A DNA stretch of 64,000 nt from Guillardia theta CCMP2712. Taxonomy: Eukaryota; Cryptophyceae; Pyrenomonadales; Geminigeraceae. Numbering within the stretch: the first letter of the stretch is position 1; the number at the start of each line of letters is the position of its first letter. This document shows positions 21,429 to 33,600 of the stretch, in pieces. The notes below the pieces were generated by a model that was not told the origin of the DNA, did not search any database, and saw only the letters and a program-made list of their open reading frames with translations. The translations under genes were made by a program, and so were the position numbers. The DNA is taken from the NCBI RefSeq assembly GCF_000315625.1, contig NW_005434605.1:58580-122579 (forward strand), given 5' to 3'.

Positions 21429-22193
21429 TTAGTCAGTAGTCCTCAAGAAAACAAATCGTGATGAGTTACAGCTCAAACAGGTACATAAAGAGACGGTTTC
21501 TATCACCGGGTCATAAGGCCAATCTTCGTCGTTGGCTTCCTCTAGGGGAGGGTTTTGATAGCCCGGAAACGTCTCATTGTCAGCATACCAGTTCGCAAAC
21601 GACTCGTTGTCAGTGTAACGTGTTAGAGTGTAGTTTTCTAGTCTTGCTGACTCCTGCAGCATGCTCCAAATTTCAGCTTCAATCTCAGCATCGTCCTTGA
21701 AGCCTTCCTCGTCGTCCCCAGGTCCCCGGTCATTATCTTCCAAAAATCCGCGCAATCTCTCGTCGTCCCCAGATTCCCAGTCTTCCTCTTCCCCGAATCC
21801 GCGCAATCTCAACGCAGGAGGGCTCCAACCCGATAACACAACCGAAGAGCATGACTTCAAGATTCCAGGCTGCCTTCGACTTGCAATCAGTCTCTTCACA
21901 ACTACTGCTCCCACGCCTCTTTTCCTCGCTGATCTTTCATCGCTTTCCTTCAATCCAACATTACAATCGCCATCGCAGAAATCTGAGAACCCAGCGAAGT
22001 TGTTGCCTTCAACTCTGTCTCCTGGGAGAACAACCGTCTTGCACATGTATTCTGTTCGTTCTTGCATCGACAATATGCCTCCTCCCGCCACCATCGCCAC
22101 CATCATCATCCCCTTCAAAACCATGACGGGGCGCATCCCACGGGACTCACTGGAGCGGGCCGGGTGGCCCGGAGGAACTTGCAGACCTATCAT
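21429..22193 (-). CDS. Acidic protein of unknown function with N-terminal hydrophobic segment
   Basis: Uninterrupted 254-codon frame. The likely start is the internal Met at 22136, which puts a hydrophobic stretch (VLKGMMMVAMVAGGGIL) at the N-terminus as a signal peptide or anchor. The middle is basic (RSARKRG, KRLIASRRQ) and includes PALRLRGFGEE. The second half is highly acidic, with imperfect repeats of LRGF followed by Asp/Glu-rich runs, and ends WPYDPVIETVSLCTCLSC. No known domain is recognised. It could be a secreted or organelle protein. It may also have a 3' intron not detected here. Confidence 0.5.
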   Translation of the reverse strand: MIGLQVPPGHPARSSESRGMRPVMVLKGMMMVAMVAGGGILSMQERTEYMCKTVVLPGDRVEGNNFAGFSDFCDGDCNVGLKESDERSARKRGVGAVVVKRLIASRRQPGILKSCSSVVLSGWSPPALRLRGFGEEEDWESGDDERLRGFLEDNDRGPGDDEEGFKDDAEIEAEIWSMLQESARLENYTLTRYTDNESFANWYADNETFPGYQNPPLEEANDEDWPYDPVIETVSLCTCLSCNSSRFVFLRTTD

Positions 22194-22296
22194 TGTCCGG
22201 GTACCGTTGAATGTAACCGGAAAAGAAACTGAATATAACGGTCTGCACGCTTGTCTGCGTAATGATATGGCAGAGGAAACGAAGGGTTGAATCTGC

Positions 22297-22335
<39 letters not shown>

Positions 22336-22715
22336 TAGGAGCAGGATTAGGAGCAGGAGCAGGAGCAGGAGCAGGATCAATAGTATGTGCATGAAGTCTA
22401 GAAGGAGCTGAATTCCGATGCGGCTCTTCCAGTCAAGGAGATAGATTTACGAGGAGATAGGTCAGGAAAACAATTTGATACCATGTTTGGCTATTATGCA
22501 GAGATGATCCAAAGGAGAGACCCGTACATAGTATTCACTCGCAGAAGACGCTGCTAAGATCCTACTTTGATACATGATGAATTAATGCTGGAAAACTGCA
22601 TGATCACTAAATTTTGGAACTGTCCTCACGCTGTGGTCCAGTCGTGCCCTATGCTAGGGATCGTTCCTCCTCTCATGACAAACTTGGGTGCAGGTTTTGA
22701 ATCACAGGAAATTTG
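22194..22715. repeat. Intergenic with (GAGCAG)n hexanucleotide array
   Basis: An AGGAGC/GAGCAG array lies at about 22296-22380. The rest lies between the divergent acidic-protein gene and TMEM147 and has no recognisable gene; it should carry the two promoters. Confidence 0.6.
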
Positions 22716-23471
22716 ATGACTTTCTTATACTGTGCGAACTGTCTTGCGCTGACATTCGTCCCTCCATGGATCTTGTACAAGTACAAATTGTGAGTCCCTA
22801 GTATAAAGGTTTGCGGTTCTTTTGACCTGTTATGGACAACAGGATAGAGTTTGCACCCGTTGCACTTGTCGTGCAAGCAGCGTTCGTCTATGCAGGCACT
22901 CAGCTCTTTCAGATGATCCTGATGGCAACTTTTGTTCCCTCAGCGGACCCTCATGAATTCAACGTGTCGCAAGAGTGCATGAAAGCATTCATCACGCTTG
23001 CTGACGTTTTAGGGTTGCATTATCTCTTTCAGAAGAGATCTTCTATGGGGACTGCTGCAGGGATCGGATTATCATGGAGCGCGACAGAATCGTTGTTCCG
23101 ACGACTCGTGCCGCTGTGGGTTGAAGCGAGAAGTTTGCAGTTTAGTTGGAATCATCTCCTGACCTCGATCGAAGCAAACATCAGCATTGCTATCCACATC
23201 GCCTTCGCTCTGCTTGTCTGGTTGTGGATTCGCAAGCCAAACTCACGAATGACAGTTTCTGGAGTGATTGTAGGGCAGAAGTTTCTGTTTCCCCTCGTCA
23301 CCAGGTTTCCTGCTCTCATGCGTCAAGATTTGTTCTCTTACCCTTTGCGTCAGTTTTGCCCGTTACTCCGCGTTCGTTGAATATCCGGTCGCTGCCGTGA
23401 TCGTACAATTTATCATGGCTGTGGTCTTCGGGGTGACGACTTGGCGTCTAATATCTGCTGCGAAAAACTGA
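22716..23471 (+). CDS. TMEM147: TMEM147 (ER multipass protein of the BOS/translocon complex)
   Basis: Polytopic ER membrane protein. In animals TMEM147 joins Nicalin and NOMO in the back-of-Sec61 complex for multipass protein biogenesis. Exons 22716-22789, 22843-23304 and 23354-23471 join in frame to 217 residues, close to the family length. Exon 1 gives MTFLYCANCLALTFVPPWIL. Exon 2 carries the conserved run with LFQMILMATFVPS, CMKAFITLADVLGLHYLF, LVPLWVEARSLQFSW and SIEANISIAIHIAFALLVW. Exon 3 supplies the last helix (VIVQFIMAVVFGVTTWRL) and stop. Introns are 53 and 49 nt, both GT-AG. Confidence 0.88.
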
Positions 23472-23518
23472 AGAATTTGAGATATGAATAAACTTTCTTT
23501 TACACAAATTTTATACTC

Positions 23519-25207
23519 TCAGCTTCTTAAGCGTCTTCGCACATTTGCTACGATGTTCCACGCTGCAGATCCAGAATTGTCTCCGGCCTTGATCGCCTCG
23601 AGCGCTTGTGTGTGATTGCGTAAGATTGAAATTCTTGGTGACAAATCTTTGTATGTCCTGCTAGCTGCATGGAGACTGTCATGAAACTTTCGGGCATTGC
23701 CTGGAGATCGCGCTGACTGAGAGCCACCGTTCTTGAGCAATTTCACATTCTTACGAGTTTTCTTGTTCTGCTCCATCTCCAAATCAAGACTTGGAGGCTT
23801 CATAGGGTTCTTATTTGAGTTCTGCTGCTGATCTCCAGCAACCTTGTCTTTCTCCACCGATATGAATAGAGCAATACCATCTCCAGGATTCTTCGGTGAG
23901 TTTGCAGCTTGTGTACTATCATCCTGCTTAGCGTCGTTGGCTGGGGCCGCAGCTTCAATCGACTGAAAACCTTCTTCTCTATCGAACTCCACCGACGAAC
24001 TTGGTCGAGTGTGAGCAGCAGACCTTATCTGTTTTGACATGTCGTTACGAAATTTCTTGTATGACTCAAGGATTGAGCTGTCCTTGGCCTCTGCCGTTCC
24101 TTCTTGTCCGTTCAACTCTTGGAGGGAACGGAACACAATATCCTTCTCCTTCACGGACGTGCTCGACGATAGGCCTTCAGTCTCTCCAGCATTGCGAGGA
24201 CGTGCCGCTGCAACATCAGACGAATCTTCCTCATCCGTGTTGTTTTCGGACTGAGAGCCTAGTGGACCTCCAAGATTCGAATATTTCGCGACCGTCGCGG
24301 CAAAACGATTGTAATCAAAGCCTGCATCTATGGAGCTTCTTGCGCTAAGAGGCATGGGCTTCAGATCCCTCGTGGAATTCGTTGAAGAACGACTGATTGT
24401 TTCCTTGTATTTCAAGTACATGTCTTGAACATCCTTGGGCGGGGTTTCGCCTCTATCACCTTTGGGCCTCAAAGCTTTTTTCCTGCCGACCTCGCTTCCA
24501 AATTCCTGTGACACCTGACCTCTCGACTCTTGGCTCATGCTCTTCTCTGGAGGCTTCGGTTTCACCTGGGGCTCCTGCTTGTCCTTGCTCGCGCGGAGGG
24601 TAGTCAGCCTAGGAGAAGCGAACTGCTGCCGCTCAGCGTTGGACCTCTCAGGCCTCCCTTGGGCCTCGGAGGCTGAGGAGTCCCGGTGCTGCTTCTTCCG
24701 CTCGTAAGCGTTCACTCCACCAGAGTCCTGTATGTCGGATCGGATCTTCTTCCTTGCTGAGAGGATCACGGCGTCCATGAGCCCCACCCCGTCTCTGGCG
24801 ATGATGCTCCTCAGATCCTCCACGTTCACCCCGATCTTGTCGGAAGCAGACTTGAGCACGTTCAGACGAGGAACGTGAGGCAGCTGCTTAGAACTCGTCC
24901 TCGAGGGTGAGGCCACGTTGAGACCCGACAGCGCATCACGAATTTGCTCCGCGAAACGACATCGAATTCGTCCCAACACGGCCGAGCATGTAGGACAGCC
25001 TGCATCGGGCGTGTTCAGCCTTGACCAGCATGTCTGACATAACAGGTGGCCTTCTGTGCATTGGAAAACAGGCCCAGCAATGCTATCAAAGCAAACGGTG
25101 CAATCTAGGAACTTCATTACGGTTCCTCTTTCCCTTGACCTCATGGTGCCCTTTGGTGCAGTCGGCGAAGAAGCAGGATTCTGGTTCTCCATACTCATGA
25201 TTTCCAA
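23519..25207 (-). CDS. RING-finger protein (SIAH-like RING, disordered tail)
   Basis: Single-exon 562-codon frame. A RING of the seven-in-absentia type lies at residues about 33-72, with ordered Cys/His ligands in FLDCTVCFDSIAGPVFQCTEG, HLLCQTCW and CPTCSAVLG. It is followed by IRCRFAEQIRDAL, which in SIAH proteins leads into the zinc-finger/substrate domain. That domain is absent; instead there are about 450 Ser/Lys/Gln-rich residues with a few helical pieces (YLKYKETISRS, SYKKFRNDMSKQIR, NRFAATVAKYSN). Probably an E3 ubiquitin ligase with divergent substrate recognition. Its 5' end faces the 3' end of the W-repeat gene. Confidence 0.8.
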   Translation of the reverse strand: MEIMSMENQNPASSPTAPKGTMRSRERGTVMKFLDCTVCFDSIAGPVFQCTEGHLLCQTCWSRLNTPDAGCPTCSAVLGRIRCRFAEQIRDALSGLNVASPSRTSSKQLPHVPRLNVLKSASDKIGVNVEDLRSIIARDGVGLMDAVILSARKKIRSDIQDSGGVNAYERKKQHRDSSASEAQGRPERSNAERQQFASPRLTTLRASKDKQEPQVKPKPPEKSMSQESRGQVSQEFGSEVGRKKALRPKGDRGETPPKDVQDMYLKYKETISRSSTNSTRDLKPMPLSARSSIDAGFDYNRFAATVAKYSNLGGPLGSQSENNTDEEDSSDVAAARPRNAGETEGLSSSTSVKEKDIVFRSLQELNGQEGTAEAKDSSILESYKKFRNDMSKQIRSAAHTRPSSSVEFDREEGFQSIEAAAPANDAKQDDSTQAANSPKNPGDGIALFISVEKDKVAGDQQQNSNKNPMKPPSLDLEMEQNKKTRKNVKLLKNGGSQSARSPGNARKFHDSLHAASRTYKDLSPRISILRNHTQALEAIKAGDNSGSAAWNIVANVRRRLRS

Positions 25208-25730
25208 GAGAGTTATTTACGCATGCAAAAGCGAATCGAGTAACAACAGCAGACTCTGACGAGAATAGGATGAAAGATACGTGCTTTGACCGTTGTGAAC
25301 AAGCAAAAGTTGTGGATGAAGCAGCAACGATAACACAACAGTATGCGTCTTCTTCTCACACTACCTCCTCATCTCTCCCCCTTCCTCGTTTGTTCTCTTC
25401 TCCTCTCTCTCTTCTCCTTGGCTCAGCCTCCTCTTACTTCCGCATCGCCTCCTGACTTCCTGCTTTGCAGTCCTCCAACATGCACGACCGGCGCTCAACC
25501 GACATGTAACCGTCCAACGGAAAAATGAAACGGATTCAACGGCAGACGGACATTCGACAATCAGTGATTGAGGACTCGGCCCGGCCCGGGCTCTCTTAGT
25601 ATGAAAACATTCTTTACTCAACATTCTATTGGTAGTGTACATGGACTCGTTGGTCCCTTCAGCGACTTGCGCTCATGATGCTCTTGAAGTGGCTGATTCG
25701 AACAGCCGTCTCCTTGAAGCTGCTCATGCG
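25208..25730. other. Intergenic, includes a small GC-rich patch
   Basis: Pyrimidine-rich sequence near 25360-25430, then a short CGGCCCGGCCCGGG patch (about 25576-25592) next to CTTTACTCAA (about 25612-25621). The latter matches the edge word seen beside other GC patches at 12589 and 59685. No gene recognised. Confidence 0.45.
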
Positions 25731-28700
25731 CCATGTCAGTCAGCTGCTGAGGGGTTGAGAGGAGGGATACCTCTTCCTCGACGTCCGCTCCTTGCTGTAG
25801 TCTCCTTGCTGCGGGGCCCGGCGTCAGGAGAGTGACAGTGACAGGCCTGAGAGGCGGAGCTCACAGCAACGAGGTCCGCGAACGCGAGCGAGGAGGCCCT
25901 TGGCGGCTTGACCGTCTCAGGAGACCGCAAGGAGACGGAGGATTGAAAGTCAACGATCTTGGAGTGCGACTTCAGCCTGACCTGCGCCGTCCTCTCACTT
26001 CCTCTCCTCTCCCCGTCTCTTTCTCACCTCCGGTGAGGTGTAGTTGTAGTCTGTGAGAGGGACTGGCAAGTGGCTGCTGTAGAACGAGTCCGCGTGCAGG
26101 CGACCGATCCCCAACTTGGGGAGGAGAGGCCGCTGAGGAGGACCTCCAACGATCCACTGCACGAGGAGGAGGTGAGAGGGGAGCAGGGTGAAGTCAGACT
26201 ACCTGTGACGCCTCTGCATGCGACAGGCTCTTCTCCCTCACGTATCGAACCTTCCCCGTGCTGCGGGGATGCATGCTCTCGTTCTGGGAGGAAGCAATGA
26301 AAAGTTTGCCGCCACGACGTGACTTGCTTTCCTCCATGTCGACCAGGCTGCTGGCTCTACCAATGGGAATGAGAGGAGGAATAGCACGGGAATTCGTCTC
26401 ACCCGTTCCCAAACTGCGGACTTGAAGTTCGCGGCTGCTGCCGGGAGCGGCTGAAGATGTTTGGGAAGAGAGCCTTCGATTGAACAGTCTCAATGATCAT
26501 TGTCCGTAGCTCATCCTGATCGAGAGACCTGTCGTTTCCCATCGTGAGGAGGAGTAAGGAAAGGGAGGTCAGAGTCAAGAGGAGGGGAGAAAGAAACACT
26601 CACTGTCGTTGCGGGAAAGTGATTTTCCTCTCCTTGATCAGATGACTCATTGCAATGATGTCTCCCTCAATCAGCGTCTTCTCCACCGCGCTCCGCATCT
26701 CTTCCTTTCTCCTCCTCCTCCCCTCGTCCAGGATCCAAAACCACTCGCACATCGAGTTTCCCAGCAGCCGCATCCTCCCTGCCCGATGGAACCTGGCAAC
26801 GATTCCTCTACCTCGCTCGGCCCACCGCACAAAGTCGCGCCAGTCGATGATGGCGATGTGCAGGCCGCGCCTGAGGAAGCGAGAGATTGTAGGAGAGCTC
26901 TTGGCGAGGCTGAGCTGATGAGAGTAGTGGGAAGACATGGTGACGTCTTGCCACTTGTCGTAGCAGAGCATGAAGGCCTTGGTCCTTGCTCTCGAAAGCA
27001 CGGCTCTTACCTTCCTGCAGTAATACGCGAAGCCCATGAGCGTCACGACCAGCCTGTGCTTGAGGAGGAGGCAGTGCCTCTCCTTGATCTTCCATGCCAC
27101 GAGCTTGTGGAACTTGGCCCGCTGATGATACGTGAGGAGCTTGCGAACAGACTTGAACAGCGACAAGTTGGTCCAACAGGCCACCACGTGCCTGATGATC
27201 GCTCGATCTATACCAAGGTCCTCCACGTGCTGCGCGTAATGCAGGAAAGCAGCGCGCAGCTCCCTGGTGTGCATTCGATGGCGAATGCTCGCAAGCACTT
27301 GTGCCTCCCTCTTCCTATCGAGGAACGAGGAGATCCAAGAGCTCAGGTGGAACCACAGGCTCGTGTTCTTGAACCTTTGAGAGGCAGATGAGAGGAGGAG
27401 GGGAGGTGGCGGCAGAATCATACCTCATCGCTGCTCGCTTGTTCTTTGACCAGAGTGATTTCCACTCCTCAAACATCAACGACATCGTCTCTCCCGAGAT
27501 GTAGGACACGATGGACGAGAATTTCTCGCGAACCTGCGGAGAGAAAGTGAGCAGGAGAGATTGGAGCACGTGGTTGCTTCACCTCCTCAAAGACGCTCAT
27601 CGCTTCCTCGTAACTTTGAATCCACAACTTTAGACATCGCCAAAGGGCCCCCTGGCTCCATCTCTTCAACGCCGCCTTCCGCCGAGATACAACAAGGTTC
27701 CACTCTTTCAGCATGATCATCTGCAAAGCACCAAACAAATCCTTCAGGAAACGTCGAAATATCAGCTGCATCCATCACCCCCATCGTCGCTCCTATCCCA
27801 ACAACAACTCCTTGCAGCTTGTTGGTCACTTCGCCATACAGAAGTCGGTGGTCTTCCAGCAAGCTTGACCACGACACGAAGGCCCAGCTCAACGTCGACT
27901 TGAACCACTTCATCGCAGCCTTCTTCCTGCTCCTGATAGCTCTTCTCCACAGCTGGTTGAAACATCACGCGATCTCCTGAAGACAACCAGACTTTCACCT
28001 TGAAGGTTTCTTCTTTCAACCTTGCGTTCATTCTGACATGCGACTTCAAATGCGACGAGGCGACTGTGCGCTTCATATTCACCACCTGGAGGTTTCAGTC
28101 AGGAGCTCAGGAAGACCGAGTGAAAAGAGCTTTCCTGCAGCCATAGGGGAAAGAATGTTTTCCATATCTTGAATCTAGAGGACAATCCACTTTCGATCTT
28201 CTTCGAGATTCTGCCAGCCCATCAATGTGCATCTTCCTTTCAAACTTCAAGAATACCTTGTCATCTCTCGCTTCCAATGCAAGGCAGCCAGGAGCGCTTC
28301 GAATGCCTGCAGTCCGTGCTTAGCGAGCAGGTTGCTCTCGCCCCGGACTCTGCTTCTTCACCTTGGCAACAAGAGTCTTTGATGTGTTCAACCCAACCTT
28401 CCCAGCAATCCCTCGAATCTTCTTGCTCTGAAGACAACATAACTACAAGAAATCACCGTGAAACTTTCAAAACTCTCACACCTGCTCCTTGAACTTATAC
28501 CATTTCATGTAGCACTTCACCCATATCGGTGATCGGATGAAGGAGATCAAACGGAACAACTCCTCTTGTCCCAAGAACGCGTCGTTAGACTCTTCGATCC
28601 TCGACATCGTCATCCTAGTCTGTGGTCCGCAGGTCAGCAACATCACCATCAACAACAACTCACCTTGATCCTGCAGGTTGTGAGGTGATCGGATTGCGAG

Positions 28701-29776
28701 CGACGGAATTTATAGATGTCTTTCAGCGAGGTAATGCTGAACTCTTTACCGTCCTTGTCCAAAGGTGGGAGGCTTTGCACAAAATCCAGAAAGTGGGCGA
28801 GGGTTGCTTCGCGAAAGTCATAGTCTTCCAGCTTCGATATGATTGTCTTCAAAGTTTTTCCCAGTCAGCAACAACATTATCACAGCCCTTGTTAGCAGAC
28901 CTTCCCGACGTCATTCGCAATTGCAAGTTTATGTTCAAGGTCTGAAGTCCAATGCTGTTACTACTACTGATTGGGTGCTGGGAGATTTCACCTTCACGCT
29001 CCTCATTCAACACGGCCAACTTCTCCTCGTCTCTCTTTGCATCTTCTTCATCGTTTACCTTGACACCCTCAAGTAAGTACATGAAGCTCAGGCTTTTCAA
29101 CCTGTACTGGCACAACTCACCGAACTTTCTGGGCCCTTGCCTTCGACCTCGATGTTTTGATGGACTTCATCTTCCGCTGAAGAATCTCTTGGCTGTCGTT
29201 TCCCTGTCCTGAACATTTCATTCTGCATGGACAGTATGAGCAACTCAAAGCAACGTCGGTCATTACCTGAGCTTCAAGTTCTTCTACTGTCATCCCAACC
29301 TTGGCCGCGTATTCAGCAAGCTGCTTTCTCCTCTTCCTCTGCTTTTCTCTCTTGTTGATCTCGGAGATGCCTTCTCTGACGACACCGAGCTTGCTCTCCA
29401 GCTCATTAATCAGCAGGTTATTCATCTTCTTCTGTGCGTTCAGTCGATCGGCATTCTCGCTGGAGAACTTCATGTTCCTTCGCTCACTCGAGATGATCTC
29501 CTTGAGGACTGACATGGTCGCAACTCCTGTCACCCTCCCATCGCTCCCGACAACCGTCAGCGTCTCGTCTGCCATCCTCCTCCGCTCCAGCTTGCTGTAT
29601 CCCTTGTCCTGTAGGAAGAGCGAGAACGACTTTCCAAGATACTCGATCGTCGGCTTCGAGTGTGTCTTCCTGGTCACCTCCAGGTAGACGCCCAACAAAG
29701 TGCTGTAGTACGAGTTCCTCCGAACGCCATGCTCCCTCCCTCCCGTTGGGGTCTCCGCTAGGCCCTTCCTCGACAT
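25731..29776 (-). CDS. W-repeat (Sfi1-like) coiled-coil protein, multi-exon
   Basis: The first exon (29776 to about 29270) has a start at MSRKGLAETP and a long coiled coil (SERRNMKFSSENADRLNAQ, REKQRKRRKQL). Downstream exons contain many short helices with paired Trp residues: IWVKCYMKWYKF (28530), MKWFKSTLSWAFVSW (27910), LKRWSQGALWRCLKLW (27640), LMFEEWKSLWSKN (27470) and many more through 27390-26620 (HVVACWTNL, LCYDKWQDV, IDWRDFVRW, CEWFWILDEGRRRR). This spacing is typical of Sfi1-type centrin-binding or related basal-body/cytoskeletal proteins. The C-terminal exons (about 26570-25850) are Ser/Arg-rich. About 12 introns are needed; the 3' end is approximate. Function is inferred from repeat type only. 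Confidence 0.6.
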
Positions 29777-29852
29777 GGTTGATGGGCAAGTAGGATCTAC
29801 TTTTTCCTTGCAGCTCCCTCCGCCTCCCGTTCCCCTTTGCCCTCCTCTTCTC

Positions 29853-29940
29853 CCTCCTCCTCCTCCTCCTCCTCCTCCTCCTCCTCCTCCTCCTCCTCCT
29901 CCTCCTCCTCCTCCTCCTCCTCCTCCTCCTCCTCCTCCTC
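29853..29940. repeat. (CTC)n trinucleotide repeat
   Basis: About 30 CTC units upstream of the start codon of the W-repeat gene. The Pro, Ser and Arg homopolymer frames are artefacts. Confidence 0.95.
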
Positions 29941-30063
29941 TTCATCCCCTGCAACCTCCACCTCGATTACTCTTTCCTGCTCCGTCCTCCTTCACCTTGT
30001 CCCCACCTCTGGTCTACTCTCTCCTTCTTGCTGCAAAAGTTTTGGTTACATCCACGACTTCAG

Positions 30064-30589
30064 GCTGGGATTGCTGCAGCGCTGGCAGCTGAGAGCGGAG
30101 ATTTCACAGTGGAGGAGGACGATGGGAGGAAGTGGAGGATCAGAGACTTGTTCGCCGGGAACTTCGAGCTCTTGTCCTCGGCAGTGAGCTCCGACTAATA
30201 AGTGAAGACGCTGCTGACGCACTTTCTCCCCTGCTAGCTGAGACAAGGAGCAGGGCTGAAGATCTGTGAGGCCCAAGGGGGCTACTTCCTGGTCAGACGC
30301 CCCTTGCTCCCTGCAACACGCTCTTGTCACGCGCGCGGCAGGTGGCGGAGACGGACGGGATGCGAGACGTGGACTTTTGCAGGAAGCTGGCGCAGGAGAA
30401 GGGAGTAGTTTGCACTCCCCTCTCGCCCTTCTACCTCAATATGCAGCCAGAGGTTCAGAAGCTCCTCCCACTGCCTTCCCCGCTGACTCTGCGCAGGATA
30501 CCTGCAAGCTGGTTCGCTTCACCATCTGCAAGTCCCGCTCGTACATAGAAGAGGCTTGCAGGAAGATCAGGAGGGAGACGAAGATATAG
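30064..30589 (+). pseudogene. 3' fragment of kynurenine-type aminotransferase
   Basis: Four exons (30064-30183, 30238-30291, 30342-30452, 30497-30589) join in frame to about 125 codons. They match the C-terminal third of kynurenine/glutamine aminotransferases (fold type I PLP enzymes): LQAGIAAALA, GLKICEAQGGYFL, DVDFCRKLAQEKGV, TPLSPFY, and KLVRFTICKSRSYIEEA with the carboxylate-binding Arg. The N-terminal two thirds, with the PLP lysine, is absent. The preceding 290 bp hold only a CTC repeat, and the minus-strand W-repeat gene starts at 29776. Splice sites and stop look intact. It is either a truncated copy or a gene whose 5' part was rearranged elsewhere. Confidence 0.65.
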
Positions 30590-30695
30590 GAAGCAAGTGG
30601 TCAGTCAATCTCTCAGCGTCTTCCGATTCTTGCATATAAGAAAGAACAAGAAACCGTCGCAGTACATGTACATGTCCCCAAATTCTTTCCTCCTC

Positions 30696-33600
30696 TCACG
30701 CGCTCGCTTGCGTCATCGCCGTCCCCGAGCTCTTCACTGCTCCGAGAGTCTGAACCGTCCGGACTCGGAGAGAAGTCGCCGGCCCCCCATCCCAGCAGTT
30801 CCCCCGATTGTCGAGGATGTCTGCGCTGATGCTGACTGAGTAAGAGCCGAGCGCTTGCGATACGGGGAGGAGGCAGGAGGTCGACACGGACCCTCCCTTG
30901 CACCGCAGCTTGAACTGCATGCTCTGAGGAAACTTAGCAGTCGTGCCCTTGGGGTCCAGCGCATCATAATTGATCACGACAGAGAGGACGATGTATGTAA
31001 TCTGCATCAGTGTCAGTTGACCCCCCCCTCCCCCTCCCACCCGCTCTTCCTTCGCTTTCTCCCTCCCCCTCTCCCCCTCTCCCTCCTTCTCCCTCTCCAC
31101 CTGGGAACTCCACGACTGTCTAGTGTGGAGGTTGACGATGGTGGCTTCGATCTTTAGGACGCATCCGATGCCAAGTTGAGTCTCGATCGGCTCCATGGCG
31201 CTGGAGGTCGGAGGGATCAGAACGAGGAAAGAAGGCGAGAACATGTCGAGTCACCTCTTAGGGCTCGGCAGGGACTTGATGTCCACGTAGACAGGGTTGG
31301 AAGTGTCCAGGAAGCTCGGGGGCACGAGCAGCGGGAGTTTGTTTAGCGCGCCCATGACATGCAGGAATGCCTGCACCCGGTGAAGATCCGACAGCTCCCC
31401 ACGCTCGCTGTCGTTCCCTTCCATCGTCTCCCGCCCGCTTTCCGCGAAGAGGTCCGTCAACCACTTCATCAGCGCCTTGCACGTTTGAGCCGGCAACATC
31501 GCCAGCACAGTCTGCTTCTCTCTGGTAATGATGCTCTCCACGATCGAATCCCATCCATCTACAAAGACAACTTGTCAATCAATGAAATACGACGACGAGA
31601 AGGAGGAGCAAGACTGACAGATCAAGTTCTCCTTGTCCTCGTTGAGGAACATAACGGAGGCAACTCGGGCAATGAAAGCTTGACAGATCGCATGTTGCTC
31701 AAGACACATCTCACTCTGCGCGTCTGTTCCTGTCATAGAGAGTCATTAGAATCCTCGACAATGAACTAGAAGTTCACCAAATCTGCATCGCCTGAGCTCC
31801 AAAATCTTGTCCTTAGCAACCTCCAACGATCTGATTGCTTCTGATATCATCTTACATTCGTGCAATTCTGCAGAAAAAATTAAATCGAAGCGTATACACG
31901 ACAGGTTAACCTTCAGTGTCACTGTGCTGCACTTTTTGACTTGGATCGAGCGGTCGGAAATCGAGCCAGTCCCAGACTGCGAGTCTGAAGTTTCTTATTC
32001 AGCAACGACAGACTACAAGCTCGGATCTTATCACCTGAGCCTCGACAGGGCGTCGTTGGAGGTGATCAAAGCCTTGAGGTATCGTTTCTGGAAGGTGAAA
32101 GTCTTGGAGCTCGGGCCAACAACATACATCTGTTGAGCCGCCTGCAGAATTCTCCTCTCAACCAAATTGCTACTGAGTGAGAGCACAAGACCTCCTGGAG
32201 CTTCTCGACCGTCATCGAGTAATTTTCAGAGGTTCTAATCTCTTCAGCCTATTGTGATTACAACCAATGTCAGACGGACGTCTCTCCTAGCTCCCCAAGA
32301 CCTCGGCCAGGAAGTAGAGGGAGGACATCCATGCTCGCATGCGGACGCTTTCAACCTTCCTGAAATCGGAAGTGAAACCAGCAGAATGGAAGCGATCAAG
32401 GTTCACGTTTTCAGCTCGTCGATTAAAGGCAGAGCGAGCTTAAGATATCCCATGACAAACGCACTCCTCAACAACCTTCGAACTTGCCATCAAGACGATA
32501 GAGTAGAAAGCGCTGAAAATGTACACCACCTGTAACCGTTCCAAGGATTCTCTCTCAACGCAGACAAGCACTTGCTCTTAATCATTTGAATCGTTTCCAC
32601 CTTCAACCACAAACAATCATGTCTCAGCCATCCACCTGCCACTCTTCACCTGAGACTTCAAGTTCGACATTCCAAGAAACATGATGGACTTCACGAGGCT
32701 CAAGAACAACACCTTCACCATGTTGTTTCAGTTGCAACGCACATGAGCAAGTCAAGATAGCAGTACTGGATTCTCCGAGCCTCTGGGACACTCAAACAAC
32801 TTTCGAATCAGATCGTTCTAAAGCACCTGATCATCTCCTCATCCCACCATGAACGCATTACCATCAAGTGCGGAAATTGACTTGCACATAACGACAGACT
32901 TTGACAAGATGCTTCTAGCGCGCGATGGGGATCACCCTTCTCCCTGATACCGAATGAGCAGGATTGTTGAGTTTCAGCAATGGAATACCATGTTGTGTTG
33001 ATGGCTTCACAAAAGGAACCCACAACACGGGAGCAAAGCGTCATCTGTGCAGCGAGACTCTCTGCACTCCTTTTCGATGATGCAGAATTGGTCGGAAAGA
33101 TTTCGAGTAGAGTATGCATCAAGGTAATGTCTTCTTTGTTCAAACTTCCAGTTTCTTGCAACATTGTTGATCCGCAAGTCAAAACCTTTCAAAAACAAAA
33201 TCACAAGGTCCCTCATAGCATCTGATTACAAACCTTGGATTGAAATGAATACAAGTCCTCAGAAGAATCGCAAGATTCTTGCTCAACCAACACGACCTGA
33301 ATTAGCGTCATTGGCATTCTCCATCCTAACACTCATACCGTTGCAAGCATTGCACAAGTAAACTTTCTCAATCGAATATCTTCAGACCACGGAACTGAAG
33401 ACGAGCAAATGTATTGGAGAAGATCTCCTATCACAGTATCCGTACGAGACACCTTCCTCGCCCGCACCAACGAACTCTAAAGGAGAGATCGCATTCGATC
33501 AGTACAGCACACGAAACAGTTTCGGATGCACACACCATCATGCGAATGCAGGATTCCTGCACTTCGATGCATTTCGACGTTCGGGCAACGGCAACGATGT

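Noticed and set aside
29484-29954. Long Arg-, Pro- and Ser-homopolymer frames
   Set aside because: They are the three-frame translations of a CTC/GAG trinucleotide repeat upstream of the W-repeat gene. No flanking coding signal.
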